DNA of 23,344 nt from an uncultured Clostridia bacterium (lineage in GTDB: Bacteria; Bacillota; Clostridia; UBA1381). The notes under the pieces are model-generated. The model was given only the letters and a program-made list of their open reading frames with translations, was not told the origin of the DNA and did no database searches. Positions 16,115 to 23,344 of this stretch are shown here, piece by piece (the first letter of the stretch is position 1; the number at the start of each line of letters is the position of its first letter). Position numbers and translations under genes: made by a program. The stretch spans positions 1 through 23,344 of the forward strand of contig CAKSPN010000008.1 of NCBI GenBank assembly GCA_934481375.1. Direction: 5' to 3'.

Positions 16115-16704
16115 TGCTTGTATTCGGTATAACAGGAGGTTCGGGAACGGGAAAAACCACCGTTTCCGATATATTCCGCTCGCTCGGCGTTTATGTTGCG
16201 GACACGGATAAAATTGCGCACGAGGTAACGTCGGGAGGGGAATGTCTTGCGGAAATAACAGAGCATTTCGGGGACGGAGTGCTTAATGCGGATAAAACGC
16301 TTAACAGAAAAAAGCTCGGCGAGATTGTCTTTGCGGACAGCGCCGAGCTTAAAGTGCTTAATAGAATAACGCATAAATATATAAAAGCCGAAACGCAAAA
16401 GCGCATAAGAGAAAATGCGCACGGTATTTCGGCAATAGACGGTGCAGTTATAATAGGGAGCGATATAGAGGGTATGTGCCGATTTATCGTGTCGGTTATT
16501 GCGGAGCGTGATAAGAGAATACGGCGTATAATAAATCGTGACGGAATATCCGCCGAAAGTGCGGAAAAACGTCTTTCCTCACAGCCCGATGACGAATTTT
16601 ATATTGACCGCTCAAAGTATGTAATATATAATAACGGCGGAAAAGAGGAGCTTAAGGCACAGGCAGAGGATATTTTGAAAGAAATAAAGGAATTAAAGTT
16701 ATGA
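16114..16704 (+). CDS. coaE: Dephospho-CoA kinase
   Basis: Phosphorylates dephospho-CoA to CoA, the last step of CoA synthesis. 196 aa with the P-loop GGSGTGKTT (8-16), the substrate motif ADTDKIAHEV and the lid/adenine block RLSSQPDDEF. The middle reads AIDGAVIIGSDIEG, where many homologues have a DxPLLFE motif, so that region is divergent. The start overlaps the ATPase stop by one base, with AGGAG (16103-16107) 6 nt upstream. The stop overlaps the transglycosylase start (ATGA). A coaE-transglycosylase pair is familiar from Clostridia, as far as I recall. Confidence 0.93.
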   Translation: MLVFGITGGSGTGKTTVSDIFRSLGVYVADTDKIAHEVTSGGECLAEITEHFGDGVLNADKTLNRKKLGEIVFADSAELKVLNRITHKYIKAETQKRIRENAHGISAIDGAVIIGSDIEGMCRFIVSVIAERDKRIRRIINRDGISAESAEKRLSSQPDDEFYIDRSKYVIYNNGGKEELKAQAEDILKEIKELKL

Positions 16705-17243
16705 GAAAGTTTTGCGGATTTCTGGTTTTTCTCGTTGCGGCGGTTGTTGCCGTTTTGGGTACAATAAGCGGATTCAGAGCCGGAAAAAGAACGAGTTATC
16801 CTGTCGCATACAGTGAATACATAATGAAATATTCGCATAAAAACAATCTTGACGAGTGCCTTGTAATGGCGGTTATAAAGGTTGAGAGCAATTATGTACC
16901 CGAGGCGCAGTCGAGCTACGCTTACGGACTTATGCAGCTTACCGAGGAAACCGCCGAATGGAACGCACGCAAGATGGGTCTTAAGGATTACGACTGGAGA
17001 GAACCCGAAACAAATATAAAGATAGGCTGTTATTATTTGAAAAGCCTGATAGACAAGTACGAAAACGTTGAAACGGCGCTTGCGGCGTACAATGCCGGCG
17101 GAGGCAATGTCGATTCGTGGCTCCAAAACAAAAAATACAGCCGTGACGGAAAAACGCTGTATCATATACCGTTCCCCGAAACGAGGAATTACGTCAAAAA
17201 GGTTGAGGATAACCGTAAAAGCTACGAAAAAATTTATAAATAA
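16701..17243 (+). CDS. Membrane-anchored lytic transglycosylase (SLT domain)
   Basis: Cleaves the glycan strands of peptidoglycan outside the membrane. 180 aa: a short basic start, one hydrophobic segment (about 5-25) that acts as signal or anchor, then an SLT domain with catalytic Glu62 (KVESNY), YGLMQLT, ALAAYNAG and FPETRNYV, all in the expected order. Its start overlaps the coaE stop (ATGA), and AAAGGA (16686-16691) lies 9 nt upstream. It is the last gene of the ung operon. It resembles YjbJ/Slt-type small transglycosylases. Confidence 0.94.
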   Translation: MRKFCGFLVFLVAAVVAVLGTISGFRAGKRTSYPVAYSEYIMKYSHKNNLDECLVMAVIKVESNYVPEAQSSYAYGLMQLTEETAEWNARKMGLKDYDWREPETNIKIGCYYLKSLIDKYENVETALAAYNAGGGNVDSWLQNKKYSRDGKTLYHIPFPETRNYVKKVEDNRKSYEKIYK

Positions 17244-17248
17244 TTTTA

Positions 17249-17277
17249 TTGAAAAGCAGTCGGGAATGTGATAGAAT
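17249..17277 (+). promoter_or_regulatory. Promoter of the cytidylate-kinase-like/uppP operon
   Basis: -35 TTGAAA (17249-17254, 5 of 6), 17-nt spacer, -10 TAGAAT (17272-17277, 5 of 6), with TGA before it giving an extended -10. It starts 6 nt after the transglycosylase stop. Confidence 0.7.
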
Positions 17278-17302
17278 AGATTTAACAAAGTTAAATCTAT
17301 TC
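17274..17302. promoter_or_regulatory. Perfect inverted repeat over the -10 box (operator-like)
   Basis: GAATAGATTTAAC (17274-17286) and GTTAAATCTATTC (17290-17302) are exact inverted copies with the 3-nt centre AAA. The left arm covers the last four bases of the -10 and the expected transcription start, the classical place for a repressor operator. As RNA it would be a weak AT-rich hairpin; no T-run follows, so a terminator for the upstream operon is less likely. Confidence 0.55.
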
Positions 17303-17310
17303 AGCTAAAT

Positions 17311-17324
17311 TCGCCCGACGGCGA
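17311..17324 (+). promoter_or_regulatory. Small leader hairpin
   Basis: TCGCC (17311-17315) and GGCGA (17320-17324) form a 5-bp stem with loop CGAC in the leader between promoter and ribosome site. Too small to assign; no known riboswitch class was recognised. Confidence 0.3.
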
Positions 17325-17367
17325 GCCAAATGTACACTGATTTTAAAATAAAAAGGGAGGAATACAT

Positions 17368-17985
17368 ATGTCTAAAGTGATAACTATAGGCCGCAAATAC
17401 GGCAGCGCCGGAATAGAGGTCGGAAAAAAGGTTGCGGAGCTTTTGAACGTACCGTTTTACGACAAGGAGCTTGTGGAAATGGCGGCAAAGAAAGATAATC
17501 TTAATCCCGAAACCGTAAAAGAGGTAGACGAGCGTGCAACAAACAGCCTTTTGTATTCGGTTGTGAGCGGAAATTACAGTATGAGAGGACTCGGCTCGCC
17601 GATGTATTACAATATGCCCATAAACGACAGGCTCTTTGTTGCGCAGACGGGCGTTATAAAAGACGTTGCAAAATCGGACTGCGTAATAGTCGGACGATGC
17701 GCCGATTATGTGCTTGACGAGGAGGAGAACGTCAACGTTTTAAGCGTGTTTATATATTCTTCAAACGAATACTGCATAGAACATATAATTGAGGAAATGG
17801 GACTGACAAAGACAAAAGCACGCGATCTTATCAATAAATCAAACAAACGACGTAAAAATTACTACGAATACTACACCGGCAGGGACTGGGGCGTAATGGC
17901 AAACTACGACCTGTGCATAGATGTGGAAAAAGTGGGCGTGGAAAATGCGGCAAAGCTGATTGCCGAATGTGCAAAAATGATTTGA
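17368..17985 (+). CDS. Cytidylate-kinase-like protein
   Basis: Protein of 205 aa resembling the cytidylate-kinase-like P-loop family (Cytidylate_kin2 type). The N-terminus ITIGRKYGSAGIEVGKKVAELL replaces a canonical Walker A with GRKYGSAG, as is usual for this family, followed by PFYDKELVEMAA. CVIVGRCADYVL and the Arg/Lys-rich NKRRKNYYEYYTGRDWG stretch fit the phosphate-binding lid. The true substrate of the family is not clear to me; it is not necessarily CMP. A strong AGGGAGG (17354-17360) lies 7 nt before the ATG. First gene of an operon, 11 nt before uppP. Confidence 0.85.
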   Translation: MSKVITIGRKYGSAGIEVGKKVAELLNVPFYDKELVEMAAKKDNLNPETVKEVDERATNSLLYSVVSGNYSMRGLGSPMYYNMPINDRLFVAQTGVIKDVAKSDCVIVGRCADYVLDEEENVNVLSVFIYSSNEYCIEHIIEEMGLTKTKARDLINKSNKRRKNYYEYYTGRDWGVMANYDLCIDVEKVGVENAAKLIAECAKMI

Positions 17986-17996
17986 CGGAGGCTTAA

Positions 17997-18818
17997 ATGT
18001 TTATTGATATAATAAAAACCGTAATTCTCGGCATTGTCGAGGGTATAACCGAATGGCTCCCGATAAGCAGTACGGGTCATATGATACTTGTAAACGAGTT
18101 TATGAACACTGCGGACGGCTTTTTCGGCTCGCAGATATACCTGTACGTTATACAGCTCGGAGCAATTCTCGCAATAGCAACGCTGTATTTTAAAAAGCTT
18201 AATCCGTTCTCGCCGTCAAAAACGGCGGCGGAAAAAAAGGATACGTGGCAGATGTGGTTCAAGGTAATCGCCGCCTGTATTCCTGCGGCGGTTATCGGCT
18301 TGCTGTTTAACGACGCAATGGATAAAATATCAAATCCGCTTGTGGTAAGCGCAATGCTTATTTTGTACGGTATTGCGTTTGTATTGGTTGAAAGGCGCAA
18401 AAAAAGGCCGCTTGTTTCCGATATGAACCGTATGACGTATAAAACGGCGCTTTTGATAGGATTGTTTCAGGTGCTTTCAATCGTACCGGGGACGTCGCGC
18501 TCGGGCGCAACAATTCTCGGAGCGATACTTATAGGCTGTTCAAGAGAAGTGGCGGCGGAGTTTTCGTTCTTCCTTGCAATTCCCGTAATGTTCGGCGTGA
18601 GTCTGCTTAAAATAGTGACCAATACATACGCCATGACGGGTGCGGAATGGGGACTTCTCCTTGTCGGAATGGCGGTTGCATACGTCGTTTCGCTTTTGAC
18701 GGTAAGATTTCTGGTGGACTATGTGCGCCGACACGATTTCAAGGTTTTCGGTTACTACCGGATAATTTTAGGTATACTGGTTATCGCATATTTTGCGGCG
18801 GCGGGAAAAATAATATAA
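17997..18818 (+). CDS. uppP: Undecaprenyl-diphosphate phosphatase
   Basis: Integral membrane enzyme (273 aa, about eight helices) that dephosphorylates undecaprenyl pyrophosphate to recycle the lipid carrier of cell-wall synthesis; often linked to bacitracin tolerance. The two signature blocks are complete: EGITEWLPISSTGH (about 15-28) and PGTSRSGAT, followed by FSFFLAIPVMFG. GGAGG (17987-17991) lies 5 nt before the ATG. Probably cotranscribed with the upstream kinase-like gene and the downstream alpha-galactosidase gene. Confidence 0.97.
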   Translation: MFIDIIKTVILGIVEGITEWLPISSTGHMILVNEFMNTADGFFGSQIYLYVIQLGAILAIATLYFKKLNPFSPSKTAAEKKDTWQMWFKVIAACIPAAVIGLLFNDAMDKISNPLVVSAMLILYGIAFVLVERRKKRPLVSDMNRMTYKTALLIGLFQVLSIVPGTSRSGATILGAILIGCSREVAAEFSFFLAIPVMFGVSLLKIVTNTYAMTGAEWGLLLVGMAVAYVVSLLTVRFLVDYVRRHDFKVFGYYRIILGILVIAYFAAAGKII

Positions 18819-18843
18819 AAAACAGAAAGGAATTTACACTGTT

Positions 18844-19983
18844 ATGATGGCAAAAACACCGCCTATGGGCTGGAATTCATGGAACGGATTTATGGGTAAT
18901 ATTTCCGATAAATTAATTATGGAGGCTGCCGATGCAATGGTCGAGTCGGGTCTTAAGGACTGCGGATACGAGTACATAGTAATGGACGATTACTGGATGG
19001 CGCCCGAGCGTGACGAAAACGGAAGAATGGTTCCCGATCCCGAAAAGTTCCCCAACGGAGTAAAAGCCGTTGCGGATTACGTACACAGCAAGGGACTTAA
19101 ATTCGGTCTGTATTCGTGTGCGGGAATGTTGACGTGCGGCTCACGCCCCGGAAGCTTTCAGCATGAATTTGTCGACGCAAAAACCTTTGCGGAATGGGGC
19201 GTTGATTTCTTAAAATACGATAACTGCCAAAAACCCGACGGCATAGAGGATCACCTTTTATACAGAAGAATGGCTATGGCGTTGAGAAACTGCGGACGCG
19301 ACATACTGTTCTCGGCTTGCAGCTGGGGCGAATACGGCACGCTTGACTGGGCAAGAAATTCGGGCGCGCATATGTGGCGCTCAACGGGCGATATAATGGA
19401 CAACTGGGTTTCAATGCGCGATATTGCAATGAGCCAGTTTGAACATTCGCCGTACAGCGCACCGTACAGCTTTAATGACCTCGATATGCTTATAGTCGGT
19501 CTTGACGGAAAAAGCTGTGTGGGACTCCCCGGCTGTACAAAGGAGGAGTATCAGACTCACTTCGCGCTGTGGTCGCTTATGTCATCACCGCTTATGATAA
19601 GCTGTGATATAAGAAATATGAGCGCCGATACAAAAGAAATACTTATGAACAAAGAGCTTATCGCAATCAATCAGGACGAAGAAGGCAGACAGGGTTATGC
19701 ATGGAAAATCCACAAGGACGAGGATTATTACGGCATAGCAAAACCGCTCTCAAACGGCGATTATGCGTTCGGTCTGTTTAATCTCAGCGATAAGGACTGC
19801 AATATAACCAATTGTCTTAACCTTAAATTCTGGGATATAGGACTTCCTTACGGCAGCGGCTACGGCTTTGAAATAAGAGACGTTATAAATCATAAGGATA
19901 TAGGCTTAAGAAAGGAATACGTAACAGCAAATCTTAAATCACATGAATGTGCGGTATTCAGAGGAAAGCTGGTCGAAATTTGA
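18844..19983 (+). CDS. Cytoplasmic alpha-galactosidase, glycoside hydrolase family 27
   Basis: 379 aa. Hydrolyses terminal alpha-galactosides, or possibly a relative such as alpha-N-acetylgalactosaminide or beta-L-arabinopyranoside. The start TPPMGWNSWNGF, VMDDYW, then the nucleophile Asp126 in FLKYDNC and the acid/base Asp183 in RSTGDIMDNW, followed by NDLDMLIVG and SPLMISCDIR, are all family 27 marks. A C-terminal beta domain follows. There is no signal peptide, so the substrate is imported or intracellular. AAAGGA (18826-18831) is 12 nt before the first of two tandem ATGs, a long gap. It lies 25 nt after uppP with no promoter seen. No sugar transporter is in the window. Confidence 0.93.
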   Translation: MMAKTPPMGWNSWNGFMGNISDKLIMEAADAMVESGLKDCGYEYIVMDDYWMAPERDENGRMVPDPEKFPNGVKAVADYVHSKGLKFGLYSCAGMLTCGSRPGSFQHEFVDAKTFAEWGVDFLKYDNCQKPDGIEDHLLYRRMAMALRNCGRDILFSACSWGEYGTLDWARNSGAHMWRSTGDIMDNWVSMRDIAMSQFEHSPYSAPYSFNDLDMLIVGLDGKSCVGLPGCTKEEYQTHFALWSLMSSPLMISCDIRNMSADTKEILMNKELIAINQDEEGRQGYAWKIHKDEDYYGIAKPLSNGDYAFGLFNLSDKDCNITNCLNLKFWDIGLPYGSGYGFEIRDVINHKDIGLRKEYVTANLKSHECAVFRGKLVEI

Positions 19984-20174
19984 TAAGCTCAAATTGTGTG
20001 AAATGCGGACGGCAGCTTACGGCTGACGAAAAAGCTTTGTTTAAAAAGATGGTCAGGCGCAATGCGGAGGAGTTTTGGTGCATAAGCTGTATGTCGGAGC
20101 ATTTTAAAATAGACGAGGAAACTCTGTACAAGCAAATAGAAATATTCCGAAAAATGGGTTGTTCATTATTTTAA
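19980..20174 (+). CDS. Small CxxC-CxxC zinc-ribbon-like protein, 64 aa
   Basis: Short protein with NCVKC (CxxC) near the N-terminus and WCISC (CxxC) 25 residues later, probably a four-Cys zinc site, then an acidic-basic helix ending KMGCSLF. The most likely start is TTG at 19980, which overlaps the alpha-galactosidase stop (TTGA); frames open further upstream lie inside that gene. The ribosome site is weak (AGAGGA about 14 nt upstream), so translation is probably coupled. The C-terminal pattern (kIexFkxxGCsLF) seems familiar from Clostridia proteins of unknown function. Function unknown. Confidence 0.75.
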   Translation: MISSNCVKCGRQLTADEKALFKKMVRRNAEEFWCISCMSEHFKIDEETLYKQIEIFRKMGCSLF

Positions 20175-20182
20175 TTTAAGAA

Positions 20183-20216
20183 CCTGTCGGCAACATTTTG
20201 CCGACAGGCTTTTTTA
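20183..20216 (+). terminator. Rho-independent terminator
   Basis: CCTGTCGGCAA (20183-20193) and TTGCCGACAGG (20198-20208) form a perfect 11-bp stem with loop CATT, followed by C and six T residues (20210-20215). It ends the uppP/alpha-galactosidase operon. Confidence 0.95.
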
Positions 20217-20243
20217 TAAATATTTCAAAAAAATTTGAAGATT

Positions 20244-20296
20244 TTTACGGAAAGTTTATTTTTGTTTAGAATTTGTTTATAACTGTATTATATAAT
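20244..20296 (+). promoter_or_regulatory. Promoter region of the secreted protein/ABC operon
   Basis: Two candidates. A perfect -10 TATAAT (20291-20296) has no convincing -35. TTTACG (20244-20249, 4 of 6) and TAGAAT (20267-20272, 5 of 6) are 17 nt apart. The first gives a leader of about 80 nt before the gene. Confidence 0.5.
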
Positions 20297-20323
20297 GTTT
20301 ATAAAGCAACGGTAAAATAAAAG

Positions 20324-20337
20324 TATGATATATCATA
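20324..20337. promoter_or_regulatory. 14-bp perfect palindrome in the leader
   Basis: TATGATATATCATA, perfectly symmetric, about 30 nt downstream of the TATAAT box and 31 nt before the Shine-Dalgarno of the secreted protein gene. It could be an operator; it is AT-rich, so chance is possible. GTGTC-ACT-GACAC (20351-20363) is a second small dyad nearby. Confidence 0.35.
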
Positions 20338-20381
20338 AATCAAATACTTTGTGTCACTGACACGGAAAGGAAGGAAAAACC

Positions 20382-21290
20382 ATGAATTTAAAAAGAAAGA
20401 AAACAATAATCATTACAAGCATTATCACAGGCACGTGTATTCTTGCCGGATCGGCGTTTGCAAACTACTCAACCGCAAACGGATATGACGTTTACAAGAA
20501 AGGCATAAAGAGCCTTATCGGTCAGCAGAATTATACGCTTAACGCCTCCGCAACGGTAATCGGAGACGGAGAAACTCTTTTGGAAGCAACTTTATCTGAA
20601 AAGTATGACAGAAACGGCGAGGTTATTTTAAACAGAACTGAAAAAACCAAGGATATTACCGCCGATATGAATGAATATGAAAACAGGGAGATAATCCAGG
20701 GCGGAAAACGGTATTACTACTACAACGGTATGGACAAAGAGTGGATGTCATACAATGTCTACGAGGGCGATACCAATCACGGAGCGCTTGATATGATTGC
20801 ACCCGAAGATAAGGATACCGCCGATAAAGTGGTAAGATTTGTTGAGCTTTTGACAGATACCGTTGTAGGCGATTTGAAAAACAACTTCGTTTATATCTCC
20901 GACACGGAAAACGGCGGAGCAAAATATTCCATATCGCTTGACTCAATTCAGATACCGGAGCTTATAAATGCCGGAATATCCGCTATGTGCTCGCTCAATA
21001 AATACGACATGGAGGAAAGCGATTACTACAACAGCCTTGAGCCGATAGACCCTGCATATTATCTCTATCACAATGCGGCAATAAAATCCGTATCGTCCGA
21101 TTTTGAGGTTGACGGCGAGGGCAGACTTACAAACAATGTTATAACCGTTTCGGTAGAGTCGGAGGACGGTCACAGTATGGAAATGAAGTTTGAATTGAAG
21201 TTCTCCGATTTCGGAACAACCGTTCCCGAGGCTATGGATCCCAACGTCAAAGTAAAGGATCTCGAAGTTTTGGACACTGACGAAGAATAA
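20382..21290 (+). CDS. Exported protein of unknown function
   Basis: 302 aa. Basic start, hydrophobic segment 8-27 ending AGSAFA, probably a cleaved signal peptide (Cys19 is not in a lipobox). The mature part is acidic and mostly beta-strand-like (repeated K-Y-Y, YNGMDKEWMSYNVYEGD, SVSSDFEVDGEGRLTNNVITVSVES), reminiscent of LolA-like or lipid-binding sheets, but no family is claimed. AAGGA (20371-20375) lies 6 nt before the ATG. It precedes the ABC transporter genes by 24 nt with no promoter, so it is probably cotranscribed and may work with the transporter or feed the sensor kinase at the cell surface (inference). Confidence 0.88.
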   Translation: MNLKRKKTIIITSIITGTCILAGSAFANYSTANGYDVYKKGIKSLIGQQNYTLNASATVIGDGETLLEATLSEKYDRNGEVILNRTEKTKDITADMNEYENREIIQGGKRYYYYNGMDKEWMSYNVYEGDTNHGALDMIAPEDKDTADKVVRFVELLTDTVVGDLKNNFVYISDTENGGAKYSISLDSIQIPELINAGISAMCSLNKYDMEESDYYNSLEPIDPAYYLYHNAAIKSVSSDFEVDGEGRLTNNVITVSVESEDGHSMEMKFELKFSDFGTTVPEAMDPNVKVKDLEVLDTDEE

Positions 21291-21314
21291 GCAAGCGCTT
21301 AGGGGGAAGAGAAG

Positions 21315-22046
21315 ATGAGTGTTATTGAAGTAAATAATCTTACCAAGCTGTATAAAAACGGACGCGGAATAAAAAACGTTTCGTTCAGCGTGGAAAAAGG
21401 CGATATTCTGGGGCTTTTAGGCCCCAACGGTTCGGGAAAAACCACCGTAATGAAAGCCGTATCGGGGCTTATCCGCCCCGATTACGGCTCGATAAAGGTG
21501 TTTGACAGACCTCAGGAGGAGCATTTTGAAGAAATTATGTTAAAAACGGGAGCGCTTATAGAAGCGCCTGCCATATACAAGGATTTGACCGCATATCAGA
21601 ACCTGTGCATAAGAGCAAAAATGTTCCCCGATGTCAAAAAAGAGCGGATAGACCATGTACTTAAGACAGTACACCTTGACCAATACAAAAACGACAGGGC
21701 GGGTCGCTTTTCGCTCGGTATGAAGCAGAGGCTCGGACTTGCGCTGGCGCTTCTCACAGAACCCGAACTGCTCATACTTGACGAACCGGTAAACGGTCTT
21801 GATATTGAAGGCGTTGTTGAAGTCCGTGAAATTATAAAACGGCTCAGCGAGGAAAGGGGAATAACCTTCCTTATTTCGAGTCATATGTCGGCAGAAATAG
21901 AAAAAACCTGCACAAAAACCGCCGTTATGTATGACGGCGAAATAATCGCTTTCAACACCATGGAGGAGGCGCTGCGCCTTCACCCGTCGCTTGAAGATTA
22001 TTTCTTGAGCACCGTAAAAGAACGCAGAGGAGATATTGTCATATGA
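21315..22046 (+). CDS. ABC transporter ATP-binding protein (ABC-2 exporter type)
   Basis: Cytoplasmic ATPase subunit, 243 aa. Walker A GPNGSGKTT (about 35-43), signature FSLGMKQR, Walker B LLILDEPVNGLD and H-loop SSHMS are all intact. The overall pattern resembles BcrA-type ATPases for peptide or antibiotic export. AGGGGGA (21301-21307) lies 7 nt before the ATG. The stop overlaps the permease start (ATGA), so the two subunits are translated together. Confidence 0.95.
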   Translation: MSVIEVNNLTKLYKNGRGIKNVSFSVEKGDILGLLGPNGSGKTTVMKAVSGLIRPDYGSIKVFDRPQEEHFEEIMLKTGALIEAPAIYKDLTAYQNLCIRAKMFPDVKKERIDHVLKTVHLDQYKNDRAGRFSLGMKQRLGLALALLTEPELLILDEPVNGLDIEGVVEVREIIKRLSEERGITFLISSHMSAEIEKTCTKTAVMYDGEIIAFNTMEEALRLHPSLEDYFLSTVKERRGDIVI

Positions 22047-22783
22047 ATACATTGATTTTAAATACGAAAAATGAGTTTTACAAGCTCATATCAAAAAAGA
22101 AATACCTTGTAATTCTGATAATAGGAGCTATAGTGTGCGCTGTCCGTGTGGGCGGAACACTCTTGATTTCCAAAATATCGCACGGAATGGTAAATGTCAA
22201 GAGCAATATGGTTATGGAAATGCTCCCTCTGTGTACGGATATACTCATACCGCTTATTACGTTTATGGCTGTGACCGACCTCTTTTCGAGCGAAGTCCAG
22301 GAGGACAATATAAAGGCGGTGCTTCTCTGCCCCGTTTCAAGATTTAAGGTAATGACGTCCAAGGCGCTTGCCGTGCTGTCTCTCGGTGCGGTATACACGG
22401 CGGCATACTTTATAGTCTGCGCCGTGTTTCAGAGCCTGTCGGGAACAAAGTTCCCTGCGGCACATACTGCGGCGGCATACCTTATAGATATTATTCCCGT
22501 GCTCGCACTTATATTTATGGCGGTGCTGATTAATATGATTTCAAAATCCCCCTCACTTGCAATGCTCTTATGCATAGGGATTTATGCGGTGTTTAAGTAT
22601 ATGAATTACTTTGTTACTCCGTTCGGACAGCTTATTTTTACGGCGTACTCGCAGTGGCATAAGCTGTGGCTCGGAGCAACGCTTCCCCTCGGAGCGATGA
22701 TTTCCAAAGTGGGAATTTTATTCGGAAGTATATTGACTTTATACACAATTTCATATATAATATTTGATAGGAAAGATTTCTGA
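22043..22783 (+). CDS. ABC-2 type transporter permease
   Basis: 246-aa membrane protein with about six hydrophobic segments (near 22-42, 62-80, 105-130, 143-165, 170-190 and 222-240) and no catalytic motif, typical of BcrB/ABC-2 permeases. The segment LFSSEVQEDNIKAVLLCPVSRFKVMTSKAL is the usual cytosolic coupling region. It overlaps the ATPase gene by ATGA; AGGAG (22028-22032) lies 10 nt upstream. The substrate is not evident; antimicrobial peptide or lipid-linked compound export is plausible from the adjacent sensor kinase. Confidence 0.92.
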   Translation: MNTLILNTKNEFYKLISKKKYLVILIIGAIVCAVRVGGTLLISKISHGMVNVKSNMVMEMLPLCTDILIPLITFMAVTDLFSSEVQEDNIKAVLLCPVSRFKVMTSKALAVLSLGAVYTAAYFIVCAVFQSLSGTKFPAAHTAAAYLIDIIPVLALIFMAVLINMISKSPSLAMLLCIGIYAVFKYMNYFVTPFGQLIFTAYSQWHKLWLGATLPLGAMISKVGILFGSILTLYTISYIIFDRKDF

Positions 22784-22803
22784 TACACAATACGGGTATA
22801 CTT

Positions 22804-23344
22804 ATGAAGCTTAAACAGAGATTTACATTATCAAATCTTATTATCCTGATAACGTCTATCGCTCTGGTAGGCGTTATTTCGGTGTGCTTTTTAATAATGT
22901 TTATTTTAAAATACCCCGTTGAGGATTTGTACGTGTCACGTGCCGAATTGTTAAATCCGATGATTTTAAGCCGTGCGCTGGGCGAATTTTTCCAGTGTAA
23001 CCCCGACGCTCTGCGGTATATAATCATATGGATTTTGCTTGACATTGCCGTACTTGCCGTCATAACAACAGCCGTGACGGGTGCGCTTGCAAGAAATGTT
23101 CAAAAACCTGTTACGGACCTTACAAATGCGGCGGACAATATCCGAAACGGAAATCTTGATTTCCGTGTTATGGAAAGCGGTTATGACGAAATAGACGCCC
23201 TGTGCCGAAGTTTTGACAGTATGCGCAGAGCCTTGAAAACCGCAGAAGTCAACGAAAAACGTATGAGCGAGGAGCGAAGTATGCTGCTTGCAAATCTTTC
23301 TCACGATTTGAAAACGCCCGTAACATCCATAAAGGGGTATATCG
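22804..23344 (+). CDS. Sensor histidine kinase (3' end cut by window edge)
   Basis: 180 residues are visible. Two transmembrane segments (about 11-35 and 71-95) flank an unusually short extracellular loop of about 35 residues. A HAMP linker (about 96-148, with KPVTDLTNAADNIRNGNLDFRV) and the start of a HisKA dimerisation domain with the H-box LANLSHDLKTP, phospho-acceptor His167, follow. The ATP-binding domain is outside the window. It begins 20 nt after the permease stop with only a weak ribosome site, so it is probably in the same operon. A short loop, as in intramembrane-sensing kinases, suggests that the partner transporter or a membrane change is sensed (inference). No response regulator gene is in the window. 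Confidence 0.93.
   Translation, partial: MKLKQRFTLSNLIILITSIALVGVISVCFLIMFILKYPVEDLYVSRAELLNPMILSRALGEFFQCNPDALRYIIIWILLDIAVLAVITTAVTGALARNVQKPVTDLTNAADNIRNGNLDFRVMESGYDEIDALCRSFDSMRRALKTAEVNEKRMSEERSMLLANLSHDLKTPVTSIKGYI

Noticed and set aside
16599..17288. 229-codon minus-strand open frame opposite coaE and the transglycosylase gene
   Set aside because: Antisense to two well-supported genes; no domain pattern.
17278..17367. Possible riboswitch in the leader of the cytidylate-kinase-like gene
   Set aside because: Small stems exist, but no conserved core of any riboswitch class I know (c-di-GMP, THF, preQ1, fluoride and others) was seen.

Overview
The window looks like a chromosomal stretch of a Gram-positive member of the Bacillota (Clostridia type). 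GC is moderate by eye (not computed). Shine-Dalgarno sequences are strong (AAGGAG and variants), TTG and GTG starts are frequent, genes are tightly packed with TAATG and ATGA overlaps, and promoters are of the sigma-A type with TTGACA-like and TATAAT-like boxes. The ATGA-linked coaE-transglycosylase pair, the NlpC/P60 cell-wall protein and the absence of outer-membrane genes fit the same picture. No rRNA, tRNA, CRISPR array, insertion sequence or phage gene was seen, and no gene-free stretch reaches 300 bases.

Layout. Positions 1-2603 hold the 3' part of ileS (eukaryote-like, type 2 isoleucyl-tRNA synthetase). It is followed by a hairpin, a 62-residue cysteine-rich protein and a bidirectional terminator. 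Positions 2899-8007 hold a tightly packed five-gene operon on the minus strand, with its own promoter at 8092-8121. In transcription order it encodes a zinc-ligand-less MDR dehydrogenase, a xylose-isomerase-like TIM barrel, a compact GH57-type glycoside hydrolase, a radical SAM protein with a short SPASM-like tail, and a PhnP-like metallo-beta-lactamase-fold hydrolase. This is the most distinctive part of the window and looks like an unassigned intracellular carbohydrate pathway. Then prfA (minus strand) is divergent from a large secreted NlpC/P60 protein, which is followed by a small two-helix membrane protein that ends in a perfect 52-bp palindrome.

Positions 12844-17243 form a plus-strand operon: ung, a Ca2+-transporting P-type ATPase, coaE and a membrane-anchored lytic transglycosylase. 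Positions 17368-20174 form a second operon: a cytidylate-kinase-like protein, uppP, a cytoplasmic GH27 alpha-galactosidase and a small zinc-ribbon protein. Its promoter overlaps a perfect 13-bp inverted repeat. It ends in a classical terminator. From 20382 to the right edge run a secreted protein of unknown function, an ABC-2 transporter pair and the start of a sensor histidine kinase, probably an envelope-stress or peptide-export module.

Together, the housekeeping genes (translation, DNA repair, CoA synthesis) are interleaved with envelope genes: undecaprenyl-phosphate recycling, murein lysis, a secreted peptidase, and a transporter with its sensor. All functional calls are from motif reading alone. 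No database search was run.
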